This document shows, piece after piece, positions 1 through 10,445 of a stretch of 64,000 nucleotides of DNA (positions are counted from its first letter, which is position 1; every line of letters begins with the position of its first letter). The DNA lies in contig OU862931.1 of the NCBI GenBank assembly GCA_917880885.1, forward strand, positions 15,666,736 through 15,730,735. Direction: 5' to 3'. The stretch is from Limnephilus marmoratus (lineage: Eukaryota > Arthropoda > Insecta > Trichoptera > Limnephilidae). Made by a program: the position numbers and the translations under genes. Under the pieces are notes generated by a model. The model was not told where the DNA came from. It saw nothing but the letters and a program-made list of their open reading frames with translations, and did no database searches.

Positions 1-1092
1 AGAAATCTGAGTTTGTGAAACCAGCCCTAACTTTATTTGCAGATATTGTCAACAACCTACCCGCACTATTTTTTTTTGCATATTTCTTGGTTTTGTATTG
101 TAAAGACTGTGCATTAGGCCTTAAGTATGATTAGAAATGATATAATATTATTGTAACACAAAGAAAATATATTATACTTGGTTAATAAATTCTAGTCTAT
201 ATATAAAATGAAAACATTTTTATTTAATTTATAATGTACCTACACAAAAGTCAAGGGTTACTGTAAAAAAATTACAAAAAATAAATTTATTACCAACCGT
301 ACAAAAACGGTGTACAACAAACAATATGTAAGAACGAAACAACAACCAGAAAAAACGAGAAATTTAAATACTGAGGTATGTCGCTAATATTATGTCCGGA
401 GTCTTGCCACTTCAATGGATGTTATAAATTTTGCGAGACATTGGGCGAAGGGTAAGTTGTTACTTTGGAAAGGAATATGGAAAGTTTCGAGGTTAAACGG
501 TGATTGTGGCTAAGAGGAAAGATTCTATATGGTTAATTGGAATTTTTAAGATTGTTTTATTTTACTTTAAATTATATTTTCTCAACCCACGGGACCTGTA
601 AGACCAAGGAAACACAATCACTGATAAATGATTCCAAAGACAAACTATGAAACTTTTCAGTATAAGGGTGAGTTGTGAAACGACCTTTTTCAACACCTGA
701 ATCGATGGCGAAGGTATCAATGAACAGAGTTCGTAATAAAACCTTAGAATGAAATAGCGGTTGAACAAACACAATCACCCGTGGTCCAGTCAATGAATGG
801 TCCAAAAGGTGTAGGGTGCGTGAGCAGGGACCTAAGTGATTCCTTCAGAAATTTGTTCAAAGTGCTTAGGGTGTGAACATTCCAAAAGTCCTGACGACTT
901 CCTTTACTCGACTACTGAAGTATGTCTTAAAACTTGGGAGTATGAAACATCATCTTCAGCTTGACACGCATAACTTTGCCGCTTCGAGGCGGCCAAAAGA
1001 TGAACTAAGAAGCGAATGAACCATTATTTTTAATCAAAACAATATTAGCGACTGTCAATCGGAAATTTGGAACAGAAAAATGAGACAAAGAT
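1..1092. other. No gene seen
   Basis: AT-rich sequence with short overlapping ORFs on the minus strand (about 562-805) that resemble no family I know. I see no RNA gene or transposon end here. Confidence 0.5.
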
Positions 1093-1165
1093 GGTCACAT
1101 CTAGGAATCGAACTCAGGACCTTAGCCTTGCCGGGGCGATGCTCTACCACTGAACTAATAGGACC
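1093..1165 (-). tRNA. tRNA-Ala-like unit (tRNA or tRNA-derived SINE head)
   Basis: On the minus strand a 73-nt unit reads as a tRNA: an A-box-like D arm (TTAGTTCAGTGGTAGAGC), a 7-nt anticodon loop CCGGCAA whose middle triplet GGC would decode alanine, and a B-box T arm (GAGTTCGATTCC). The acceptor arms GGTCCTA and TGTGACC pair at only 5 of 7 positions. A related but more decayed unit lies at about 2611-2682 beside a hairpin element, which favours a tRNA-derived repeat or pseudogene over a functional tRNA. Confidence 0.4.
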
Positions 1166-1448
1166 TTATCCCCTTCGGTCATTTTTGTTCGGCTGCTCTC
1201 TTTATGTATGATTGCAAGATTCATCTCTAACTAAATGCTACCTAGACAGTGTCTTTTCTGCAAATCTAGGAAGATTTTTATTTAATGAGCGAAACCTCAA
1301 ATTTATTTGTAAAATATTATATTGTAATATTTAATATATATCCAAGACAGTGTTTAATAGATTATAGCATTAAGTTCGAGATGAATCTTAAAATATACTT
1401 ATAATTTAAAATAAAACAATAACTTTGTAAATACCATTTTATTAATTT

Positions 1449-1840
1449 TATACAACGTGTCCGGAAACTCGTAGTACAAGCGGGAAACTGGTGAATCTAC
1501 ATCACGTAGAGAAACCAAAAAACTTATTTTTTTTCGATCTGAGCATTTCGATTTTAATATATTTTTTTTTCAATTTTTCCATTTTTTCGGCAACTAAAGG
1601 GTTAAAAAAAATTTTGAGCCCGGTTTACCCTTCGATGCATTTTATAAGACATTACATAGGTGAAATCAACCCCCTAGTGAAAATTTTTTCAAATTTAACC
1701 AAAAAAATTCCAACTTCGGACCCAATTTACTCGAAAACGAAAGTTGAAATAAAAAAAGTTATATCACAAATCGACTCCGAATGTGATGTAGATTTACCAG
1801 TTTCCCGCTTGTACTACGAGTTTCCGGACACCGTGTATAC
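1449..1840. mobile_element. MITE with ~50-bp terminal inverted repeats
   Basis: The ends are inverted copies: left GTGTCCGGAAACTCGTAGTA continuing to about 1510, right its reverse complement ending near 1835. TATAC occurs on both outer flanks (1449-1453 and 1836-1840), consistent with a target duplication containing TA. The interior has only a chance ORF of 117 codons on the plus strand. It is inserted in the left arm of the larger inverted element at 1401-2483. Confidence 0.75.
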
Positions 1841-1845
1841 TTGAT

Positions 1846-1884
1846 GCCGATTGGGTTTCGCTAAAACTGTAGCTTCTTCAGGGC
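1846..1884 (-). ncRNA. Hammerhead-ribozyme-like motif, left arm
   Basis: On the minus strand: GCC, then CTGAAGA, a stem II hairpin closed by GCTA/TAGC, GAAA, then CCCAATC and GGC. The two invariant hammerhead blocks (CUGANGA and GAAA) and the 3-bp stem I (GCC/GGC) are present. The stem III segment is degenerate compared with the right-arm copy, so activity is doubtful. Confidence 0.45.
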
Positions 1885-2375
1885 AGTATAATACTCTACT
1901 ATAGTATTAAGTTAGTAACATAAATATGATGGTATAATAATAATAATCTTTATTCCAGGATGTGGGGAGGATAGTGCAATCCCACACGTCCCATATAAAA
2001 GTTATACATATTTATATATTTACCAAGTAAAGAAATAAGAACATAAATAGAAAAAAAAATAATAGTAATAAAAACTAATAATAACAAAAATAAATAATCA
2101 ATTATTATGCAGGGCGTGATCTTGAGTGCGCTCGGGCTCATCGCTCACTCAGGAGTGGAGCTTGGTGCTGGAAGGCTGCGGTCACCAATGTGTTGTCGGA
2201 GGTCATTAGCCGCATCCTGGCTCCAGTGACCCGGTGTCTCATCAGACTGGCGAATCCATGGAGTCCTAATTCTGCGAACATTGTTGAGGCGCTGCTATAC
2301 CTTCTGAATCCAAATATGTAGGTATAATACTCTACTATTAGAGTATTATAGTATCTACTAGTAGAATATTATACT

Positions 2376-2414
2376 GCCCTGAAGATGCTACGGTTGTAGC
2401 GAAACCCGGTCGGC
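2376..2414 (+). ncRNA. Hammerhead-ribozyme-like motif, right arm
   Basis: Reads GCC, CTGAAGA (2379-2385), a stem II of five perfect pairs GCTAC-GGTT-GTAGC (2387-2400), GAAA (2401-2404), CCCGGT, C (2411, the expected cleavage position) and GGC, which pairs with the first GCC as stem I. Stem III is a near-palindrome, as in minimal type I hammerheads that work as dimers. The arrangement is visible in sequence; catalysis is inferred. Confidence 0.6.
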
Positions 2415-2610
2415 ATAAAGTAGGTACCTATATAAAATTAATAAAAAGGGTGTTTACAAAGTTATTGTTTTATCTTAAATTATAATGTTACGTCACAAAG
2501 TATCTGCTTCATATGAACAAAAATTAAAAATATACGCTAAGAAAATGAAGATAATGTTGGTAGTTCTTGTCGAAGTATATGATCCAGTTAAATATGACCG
2601 AAGGGCATAG

Positions 2611-2682
2611 GGCACCATTAGCTCAATGCTAAGGCATTGCCCGGCAAAGAATGAGGTCCTGAGTTCAATTCCTGGCCCTCTA
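2611..2682 (+). repeat. Decayed tRNA-like unit next to a hairpin
   Basis: Contains TTAGCTCAATGC (A-box-like), a GCCCGGCAAA segment resembling the anticodon arm of the 1093-1165 unit, and a B-box GAGTTCAATTCC. It abuts the left arm of the 2683-2880 hairpin, so it is probably the head of a tRNA-derived repeat. Confidence 0.4.
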
Positions 2683-2880
2683 GCATGGTCGATCGATATA
2701 GGTTTTATCGAAAATGTCGGTAACTTGCGATCGCTCCCAAGCACGACTGCAGGCCGCTAACGAATAAACAACAGTTTACGTCAAATATATTAGGAACCCC
2801 TAGTCATTGTAAACTATTTTTCGTTGGAGCGATTGCAAGTTACCGACATTTTCGATAAAACCTATATCGATCGACCATGC
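2683..2880. mobile_element. Foldback/MITE with 55-bp arms
   Basis: The left arm 2683-2737 begins GCATGGTCGATCGATATAGG. The right arm 2826-2880 is its reverse complement with one mismatch I can see. The spacer is 88 bp without an ORF. The near-perfect arms suggest a young insertion or a conversion-maintained hairpin. Confidence 0.75.
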
Positions 2881-3539
2881 TTAACCCCTGGAAGTGATTG
2901 TATCTTTTTTCTGATTTTTCTATTTCAAATTTTCGATTGAGAGTCTCTAATAATGTCTTCAGTGATTAAATATTACAATTTAAGGTTTTACTTATTCAGT
3001 TAAAAATAAAAATAAATATTTTTTTTAAATCCGTATTTTTTGTGTCAACAACATCAATGATGGGGATGATCCAGACTGCAAGTAGGCTATCTTTACAATC
3101 TATGTCACGCGGTATTCACCTTTAAAAAAATTGAAGCATGAATTGAAACAAATTCAAGTGGTCTCTAATTATGTAGTTTTTTTAGGATAATGGATGACTC
3201 AATATAAATATGATGGTAGAAAGAAGTTTCGAGGGTTAATATCATTTGATTTCTTTGTGAAGAGTAAGTTGTCCCTAAATAGAAATGAATTGTCCCGTAT
3301 GATCGATGACCTAGGTAAGTACTGTAAATTATAATAAGTATTAGGTGCGGGGTTGGTATAAACCGTTGGAATACTTTTTTTTATTATACGGGTCTCTGGT
3401 TTAGGTATATAAATCAAAAGGTTTAATTCGGGGTTAGTTGCGAGGCCTTTTCAAGATTGATATCTCAACTGGTTTGATTATTTGTTGTTTTATTTCTGTT
3501 GATGGTGTTCCTAGAGAAAAAATGACATTTTTTTACAAT

Positions 3540-4780
3540 TTTTTTTTTTTTTTGTTTTTATTAGCAAAGTTTTTTTGGTACATTTACATATAGGTAAATA
3601 CATAATAACAAAAAATGTAAGTAACAAAAAAAATCCCACAAAGGCGAAGCCTGTGTGTGGGTATTATATTATGTGGATAACAGTGGTAGTTAAAATAAAA
3701 TTATAAAAAAAATAAAAAATATATATATAAGCATAGTGTCTACAGTGATCAACATGAATGACTTCGTAGGAGTTTAAAAATTTAAAAATATATGTAAGAT
3801 AAACACACAAATTAAAATATATATATATATATGCATAGTGTCTTCAGTGATCAACATGATTGACTTCATAGGAGTATAAAAATTTAAAAATATATCTAAG
3901 GTAACACTCATTTACACCCATACTTAAATACACATGTACATATGAGTATATATATATATATATACATATACATATTTCCTGTTTTTATTCTAAATATTCA
4001 GAAAGACTCCACATTTTAGAAGCATTACAGAAAAAACTTATTCAGTTCTAAATTATTTTTTACCCAGATTTTAACATTTTTTTTAAGTACGTTCGGATTT
4101 TGATCCTTGCTGATGGAGTGGGGTATGGAATTGAATAGTTTTGGGGCAATGTAGGTAATGTGTCTTTGGGCCAGTCTGGTTTTGCAGTGAGGCACTGTGT
4201 ACACGCACGTGTTATGTCTCTGGCTAGAACGATATGTGTTTTTGCTGAAATTGTTAGGACGTGTAAAAATATATTTGAGACATTGGATACAGTAGATCCG
4301 CCTTAGTTCTAGTATTTCAGTTTCTTGAAATAACTGATTGGTAGGATACATCTTGGACTTCTGGTACATTACCTTAATGATGGACTTTTGAGCAATTTCC
4401 AATGGTTTTATATGGTTATTGTATGTTCCTCCCCAGGCGATTATTCCATAGGAAATGGACGAAAGCACCAATGCATCATAAACAAGTTTCATGGTTCTTG
4501 TATTGACAATATTGCTCATACGTTTGAATATGTAATTTAAGTATCTCAGTTTATTTACAGTTTTTTCTACATGGTAAGTCCATTTGAGTTGGCTGTCTAT
4601 AGTTACACCTAAGTACTTGATATATTTTCCTAATTTTACATCTTCGCAGTTTGTGCATGTCGCAAAGTTACAATTTCTTACAATCAAACTGATTGATCAG
4701 TTTTGTAAGATTTAAGTAAGAGAAATTATTGTACAATTAATAACTAAATAAACATATTAAAAAAAAAAAAAAAATTTACT
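3540..4780 (-). mobile_element. 5'-truncated non-LTR retrotransposon with 3' UTR
   Basis: A T-rich run at about 3535-3560 is the minus-strand poly(A) tail. The 3' UTR (to about 4020) contains AT microsatellites and a tandem duplication: two ~100-bp units carrying GCATAGTGTCT and CAGTGATCAACATGA, near 3730 and 3835. The coding end lies at 4025-4687. The 5' boundary is near the A-run at about 4760. Confidence 0.7.
4025..4687 (-). pseudogene. C-terminal part of a CR1/Jockey-type reverse transcriptase ORF2
   Basis: An open stretch of 220 codons matches the region after the catalytic core of non-LTR reverse transcriptases. KYLGVTIDSQLKW near the start is the usual segment after the YADD box. It is followed by the thumb-like block (KLVYDALVLSSISYGIIAWG), a conserved EIAQKSIIKVMY helix, and the terminal region AQRHITYIAPKLFNSIPHSI. 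Full-length ORF2 proteins of this group are about 900 residues, so only the last quarter remains; the endonuclease and the catalytic aspartates are lost to 5' truncation. The frame is open to its natural stop, so the insertion is not very old. It cannot act on its own. The clade is uncertain; the family call is firm. Confidence 0.8.
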
Positions 4781-4789
4781 GTGATGATG

Positions 4790-6700
4790 TTCTGTTCAGA
4801 TTTTTCAATAATATCTATCACGAACAGGGCATATCTAATATTTACCCGAATCTAGTGATGTCATCCGGCAAGATTTCGAAAACCCTTTGCACATAATTAG
4901 AAATTTCCAGAAAGATTTTAAAAAATCATTTAAATAAATAATTAAATGTCGTCATAATTACCTTCCACTTTCCACAAAATATTTTAAAAAAATTACTAAG
5001 TTTAAAATAAGGTTAAAGGCTTGTTCTCGGGTCTCATGTCGCATTATTGGTCTGAATAGTAAATGATCATTTATTGAGTACCCCCGAAACAAGTTCTTTA
5101 AAATATCATACTCATTGTACTAGAAGTTTGTACATAAACTAAATATAATAGGTAGCTGGCCACAATGACACGCCAATGGAGTTTGGTACACCAGTGGATT
5201 TTGGAACGCCACTGGTCTTTTAAATGAATTTACTACTTTGACAAAAAATGCTTCTAGGTATAATGGCAAAACTGATTTTATACTGGATTAAAATAAATAT
5301 TTTTCACTTTGGAGACTGTGGGAGACTGGGGTTTTTAGGATTTTAGGTTACTGGGATACTGGGAGAGGTAAACTGAATCTAAGACTGATTAAAACACTTG
5401 AAAAGAGGTTTGAACTTGGAGACTGTTGGTATGTGAGTATTGTTTCTGCTTGGCTGATAGTTTTGAACTGACTTCCTACCGGTTTGACTTCTATTTTTGT
5501 AGGGCAAACTCAGGTCGGACTTTTGGGGGACAGAACCTCCTTAATTTTTCTAAGGTACTTGTTTTAGGTAATTTCCCTGGTCGCTACGATTGGAAGTCAG
5601 CTGTGTCAAAATTATGTGTGATAGTTTTTGCCATGATTTTACCAACTCAGGATACCAAAGCCTCACATCATTTTTATTGTGTTTACAAGAAAAGGTACAA
5701 GTATACATATGTGATGTAAGGTACAATTTTAAACAGTAAATATTTTTCTTAAAGTGCAACAATCACTGATAGACGTCAGTTTTTGGGTTGTTTTTGTAGC
5801 ATATACTTATTTTTAGGTGATGATGTTTATTTCTTGATCCAAATTATTCCCAATTTCTCGAAATTGAGCTCCAAATTTTTCGGAACATGAATTCGCTGTC
5901 GTAAATATTTACGATTCAGATTTTTCCTTTGTTCAGAATTGACCAATAGTGGCTCGGCTGGTCGCATGGTGGGGGTGACGTAAATAGTCAGCCAATTCCT
6001 TGGCGTTGATCATTGCTCTCTGGAGTCCCTTGTGGAAGTATTAGGTGGTTATTCAGATGTGTTTTCCAGTCCAATGAGGCTGCCGCATGTATTCATTATC
6101 AATTTCATTTATGTTTTTAATTGATTAGTTAGTTAAAGGACATAATTGCGTTGTAGACAAATCATTTGGAAGGGGCACCACATGCACATTATTCCGCTAG
6201 CCAATAGCAGCACTCAGATTGTCGTGCTAGCGGCATGGTACTCTGTGAAAGCGTAAATTCCAATCTTGAATTTCCAGGGTTGTCATATGCCATCATATGC
6301 TTTCGCGCACTCGTTCAATGCACACGTATTCCTATGACACGTTCGATACACTCATCACACAACATACAAAACATTTGTTTACATACTTACTAATATTTGC
6401 AACCTACATGAGATAATTGATTAAAAACTGACTTTAGTAACTATCATTCACCTTGTAGGTATTGTTAATATTTGTTTTAGGAAACTGCTTTATATGGAAA
6501 TTGGTAGAAATCACTAGTCAATTAAACAAGAATTAGATCGGCACATACAGCTTTATTATTTGTATTAAGTCCTACTCAATGTCCGATTTGCAGAACCAAA
6601 AAAAAATTGTTGAATCGCCAATTGAATCATTATTATTTTGACGACTGCCCGGCAAAGCTAATAATAATAAATTCGACGAAAGCAAACACTTGGTTTGGTA
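4790..6700. other. No gene seen; unassigned intergenic or intronic sequence
   Basis: Holds two overlapping chance ORFs at 5426-5762 on opposite strands with no recognisable motif. The stretch 5930-6360 has somewhat higher GC. I find no transposon ends. Confidence 0.5.
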
Positions 6701-6705
6701 TTATA

Positions 6706-6946
6706 CAAATGAAAAAGTTCTTTGTTTAAAGCCACTTTATTTGAATTATACTTACACGTCGACCGGTTTTTATGATTTCAACCTTCTTCAGGACAATAAA
6801 CATATAAACTGATATAGGTTGAGATTAACCAAAACCTCCTAGATCACTAGGAGGTGATCACTGTGATCTAGGAATTTTTAGATTAACGGATACTAGAAGT
6901 GTATAAATCAAATAAAGTGATTTTGAACAAATAACTTTTTCATTTG
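6706..6946. mobile_element. Short inverted-repeat element of the hammerhead family
   Basis: Ends are inverted copies: left CAAATGAAAAAGTTCTTTGT, right its near reverse complement ending CATTTG at 6946. Both continue about 45 bp through CACTTTATTTGA. A nested palindrome around 6838-6872 (CCTAGATCAC / GTGATCTAGG) sits in the middle. The segment next to the motif at 6758-6794 resembles the sequence after the 20.8 kb motif (AAA-TGG-TTAAACAAAG, then TTTCATTT), tying the two into one family. Confidence 0.6.
6758..6794 (-). ncRNA. Degenerate hammerhead-like motif with compensatory stem I change
   Basis: On the minus strand: GTC, CTGAAGA, a weak stem II, AAAA where GAAA is expected, ACCGGTC and GAC. 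Stem I is GTC/GAC, against GCC/GGC in the other copies; both sides changed together, so pairing is kept. The lost G of GAAA suggests this copy is inactive. Confidence 0.4.
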
Positions 6947-8171
6947 AATGCAATTCAGCAGGTGGTTTTCCCTACTCACGTTTTACTTTGCAGAACCCCA
7001 GCACGCTGTCCTGCAAGTTGTTCTGCAATATTCAAGTGGTGGATACTGTGATGACCGTGGCCGGTTATCATCATGATATTCTGGACTCCTTGGGATGATG
7101 GATTCAGATTCTTCTGATTATGATCTCAGTTCAGGGTGATTGAAATAATAATACGTAGGTACCTAGTCCATTGTGGTTTATTCCGAGATTGGTTACAATG
7201 GTGCTTCGTAGGAAGTCTGATGGTAAAGAGAACAATGGACTACAATCACACCCTTTTATGTGTTCCTCATGCTGTCTCACTCATACACGCATGTCTCTTT
7301 CATACTGCAAGACAAGTTCACCACAGATAGGGCCTTTAAAAAGAGGATTTTTCGGATTGAATGCGTTAAGTAGGGTAGAGTGGGGATGGTACACTAACAC
7401 TTTTACTTTATCTATTTGTAGTAATAATATTTCGTTTATATTTATGGATAAGATGTTTATACTAGATGTTCTATGATCTATCTAGTTATCAAATTAAATT
7501 TATTGGATGGCCACAACTCGTACAGGTAAGCTACAATAACCATTTAAAGACGATGGGGAAATCTGTTTCAATTATCCCCATAGTGTGGACGATTGAAACA
7601 GTATGTGGGGATAATTGAAACACTCTAAATATCTTTGGAATAATTGGAGTAATTTTAATCAATGTTAAGCATTTTCATTATTATAACAGTACTCAATGAG
7701 ATCATGAATAGTGATTAAAAATATTACAAGTATTTTAAAAACTACACACATAAATGTCTTGAAATAAAACAACTTTAAATATATTTTTTATTATTTGTGC
7801 TTTAGAGCTCTTAGTTATACTAACTATGAGTATTTGGCATAATCGACATAGTTTTACTGAGAAATTATCGTGGAGCAGAGCAGAACGGTATAAAAAATTA
7901 GTTTTTTGCTTTCATACAAAAGTGCTTGTTTCAACCATCACACTGTTTCAATCATAACAATGTAGAATTTACCTCTGAATTGAGAGCATTTTTTCTGTGT
8001 AAAATTCAATAATTAAAAGTCGAAAAAATAGAAAATAATTGAATTTGCGGTTAGCGATGTGACATCATTATACAAAATAGGGCAATATTTTAGATCCAAA
8101 AACTTTAAATAATCGGTTAAGGGCATTAAAATCTATTAAACAAGTAAATAGTAGATATATTTTTTTTTTAC

Positions 8172-8492
8172 ATGAGCTCCACACAGGAGGCCCTAAGGAA
8201 CATAATTTCCCTCAGGGGCTACGTCATCTTTATGCTCACCTATGATGCTGTGTGGAGGGTTTTTTAAGGAAAGGAAGGAGAGGAGAGTTCTGGGAAGGAA
8301 AGGGGTTTAAGGTGTGGGTAGGAATCAGTGTGTCCTGGTCATCCGCCTCCAAGACCTAGACAAACTCACCCCATGAACCCGGGCACCCCTGCTAAATCAT
8401 CAAACGTAGCGAACCACTTGGGGTAACCTATGGCAGAGGTGTTGGTTATCCAATAAAGGTTCCCGGGGCGGCGGTACCTACCCATTCCCGCC
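8172..8492 (-). mobile_element. SINE-like element, family B
   Basis: On the minus strand this starts CCGGGAACCTTTATTGGATA and ends in the motif CCTCCTGTGTGGAGCT followed by an A-rich tail (T-run at 8160-8170 on plus). The same unit recurs at 22567, 38818 and 59775. Its last ~100 bp match the 3' tail of the LINEs at 41.0, 48.1 and 58.9 kb. Nested in the pogo-like element. Confidence 0.65.
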
Positions 8493-8736
8493 TCCCAAAT
8501 TAAAAGAAAAGAAAAATCTGAGTATGCAATTCACATGCGGTAGAAGTGAAACATACAGAAATCTAAATTAGACAAGAGTGGAGAGACTACGAAGCACTTT
8601 TTTTAATCAATGTGAAGGATGATTTTTTTCAGATATTCGTCCGATTCCAGTGCACCTTTTCCTATACATTTGGTCATCTTACTCGTATATGTGGTTTCTT
8701 CTTCAGAGTCCTTAGATGTAGTTTTCTCTAGCCTAT

Positions 8737-9195
8737 TCATTTCGGAATGGTTTGAAGATAAAATATTGATTTTACATTTTTTTTTGAGTTCATAGGATTC
8801 GACCGCGATGAATGATTATCAAGTTGTAAAAGAACTTTGTGGTCTATAAACGGAATGGTATGGCTTTGAAAATGAATCAGAAATTTTGTAAAATTTTCTT
8901 CTTGCATCCAGCCAGATATGTTTGCGGTACCGATACTACCAATCGGACCATCTTTTAAGAAATGGCTTAATAATTGACACGTGGGAATATGAGCATCGGC
9001 GGAATTGAGTTGCCAATTACGATTGCTGCTACAGACAGTTACGAAAGTTCCTCGTTCGGCACCCACTTGCCGAGTTCCTCTCCTGGCTACAACCCGTTTA
9101 GGTTTTTGAACCGTTGTGACACCGAACTCATCTATGTTATAGATGTCCTTGTTCGCTAAATTGTTGAAGAATTCATCAACATTTTGTCAATTATA
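8737..9195 (-). pseudogene. pogo/Tigger/jerky-like DDE transposase fragment
   Basis: The minus-strand frame reads through NIDEFGVTTVQKP (about 9155-9117), then RGTFVTVC, GSIGTANISGWMQEENF and KVLLQLDNHSS. These are the hallmark blocks of the DDE endonuclease domain in pogo/Tigger/jerky transposases: the first catalytic Asp lies in DE(T)G, the second in LDNH. After LDNHSS the family normally has a helix and then the proline-rich PPH-THxLQPLD segment. Here that is replaced by a short unrelated tail ending at 8737, so part of the catalytic core and the C-terminus are gone. No N-terminal DNA-binding (CENP-B-like) domain is seen upstream. It cannot encode an active transposase. It sits inside an element with matching terminal repeats (7367-10922), which supports the assignment. 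Confidence 0.8.
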
Positions 9196-9479
9196 CATTT
9201 TTTTTTAAACCAAAACTATTATTAAATATTTAACTGACAGCCCTGAAACAGTTAGCTAATTAGCAATACCTGCTTAATAATTTCAAACAAAGATAAATTT
9301 GAAGGTAACAATAAACTCAATGCAAATTTACTCTATTTAGTGCTTATAAATACTGTTGACAACTTTTTGACAAGTCCCCTTTGTTTAGGTACATCTTTTT
9401 TATTCTAAATAATCCATCTAAATTTTATGTTCTCGGTTATTATAACATTGATATTTTTTTTTTGGTATAGTAACAGTAG

Positions 9480-9805
9480 TTTAGTAACACATTTTTTTAT
9501 TTTTTTATTTATTTTTTTTTTTTATTAGTAATAGAAGGTACATAAATTACAAATAAATTTTATACAGTAATTAATTACATAGTAGAATATTTGATGTACC
9601 CCCATAATTAAGCAAGGCTTTTGTGTATGGGGGGGGTCATAATAGTATCCTTTACCTAAATACTTGCTACTTTGTTAAATGTTCATTTCTACTTTGTTAT
9701 TATTGATAATCTCCTGTGTACCACTGTATACTTATAATACCATGTACTCACTTCAATGTAAAAGCCATGCTATGGCGTTTAAATAAATATAAATAAATAA
9801 ATTTA
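9480..9805. repeat. LINE 3' ends, two abutting tails
   Basis: The T-rich run at 9480-9525 followed by TATTAGTAATAGAAGGTACA looks like a minus-strand poly(A) tail and 3' UTR. From about 9660 the text AATGTAAAAGCCATGCTATG then AAATAAATATAAATAAATAA looks like a plus-strand 3' end with an A-rich tail. No coding sequence remains. Confidence 0.4.
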
Positions 9806-9856
9806 AACTTGTTGCTTGTGCCATTCTCCATTTTTCAAAAAGTTCCATCCATATTC

Positions 9857-10255
9857 GGCGTAGTCCAGCGGTTAGGCTCTTGACTAGCAGTCGCGGTCGC
9901 GGGATCGAATCCCGGCGTGGCAAATAAATTTTATTTGATTAATTTGTGTTATTTCACAATTTATTAATTTAAAATAATATATAGTATATTTGCGGCATGT
10001 TCCAGAGTGGAAGATACTCTCAGTATCGCCCTGGTGTAAGACCACCATTCAGAATTGAAACGCTGCTTGAAATGGCTTTAACCGTGTTTGGTGACCAGAT
10101 CTGAATAGGCAGGTACTTCCCCACCTCCCTCTTCCCCATCTCTTTCCCTTCCCCATTACTTTCAGCCCCAAACATACCCCAATTGGGGATGCCATAGTCC
10201 CACTGGCTCCACACAGGAGTAGTTGGGACTCTCGTGCGATATACATGTAAAAAAT
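9857..10255 (+). mobile_element. SINE family A, full copy with tRNA-like head
   Basis: The head at 9857-9922 has an A box (GTAGTCCAGCGGTTAGG) and B box (GGGATCGAATCCC). Next come a linker with TTTATTTGATTAATTTGTG, a body beginning TTTGCGGCATGTTCCAGAGT, and a 3' end with CTCCACACAGGAGTAGTTGG and an A-rich tail. The same structure is on the minus strand at 33670-34075. Truncated copies lie near 29.7, 34.6, 37.3, 41.5, 43.3 and 50.4 kb. Confidence 0.8.
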
Positions 10256-10445
10256 AAATAAATATTCAAGATCACAGAAGTACATCGACTTAATGATTTG
10301 AATTTCTGACATATGGGGATGCCATAGTCCCACTGGCTTCAGACGGGAGCAGTTGGGACTCTTGTGCGGTATACATGTAAAAAAAATATATTCAAGATCA
10401 CAGAAGTACGTCTAGTGTGAAGACTTAATGATTTGAATTTCTGAC
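10197..10445 (+). repeat. Tandem duplication of SINE 3' end plus flank
   Basis: The last ~55 bp of the SINE and ~60 bp of unique flank (ATTCAAGATCACAGAAGTAC ... GATTTGAATTTCTGAC) occur at 10197-10310 and again at 10329-10445. Unique DNA is duplicated with the SINE end, so this is a local duplication and not a second insertion. Confidence 0.7.

Larger units (their letters stand above)
1401..2483. mobile_element. Inverted-repeat element carrying two hammerhead-like motifs
   Basis: The outer ends are inverted copies. The left end (from about 1401) reads TTTAAAATAAAACAATAACT and the right end (to about 2483) carries AGTTATTGTTTTATCTTAAA. Each arm continues inward through a hammerhead-like motif (1846-1884 and 2376-2414) into palindromic TATAATACTCTACTA-type sequence. 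The left arm is interrupted by a separate MITE at 1449-1838; removing it restores the match to the right arm. The interior (about 1937-2330) holds an unidentified repeat beginning with a trinucleotide run. I see no protein. It is probably non-autonomous, and Penelope-like pseudo-LTRs or retrozymes are the closest known settings for such motifs. Confidence 0.55.

Noticed and set aside
1491..1844. ORF of 117 codons on plus
   Set aside because: It lies wholly inside a MITE with inverted ends and is low-complexity Lys/Phe-rich. It is chance.
5426..5762. Overlapping ORFs of 97 and 70 codons on opposite strands
   Set aside because: No motif, no splice or promoter context; expected at this length.
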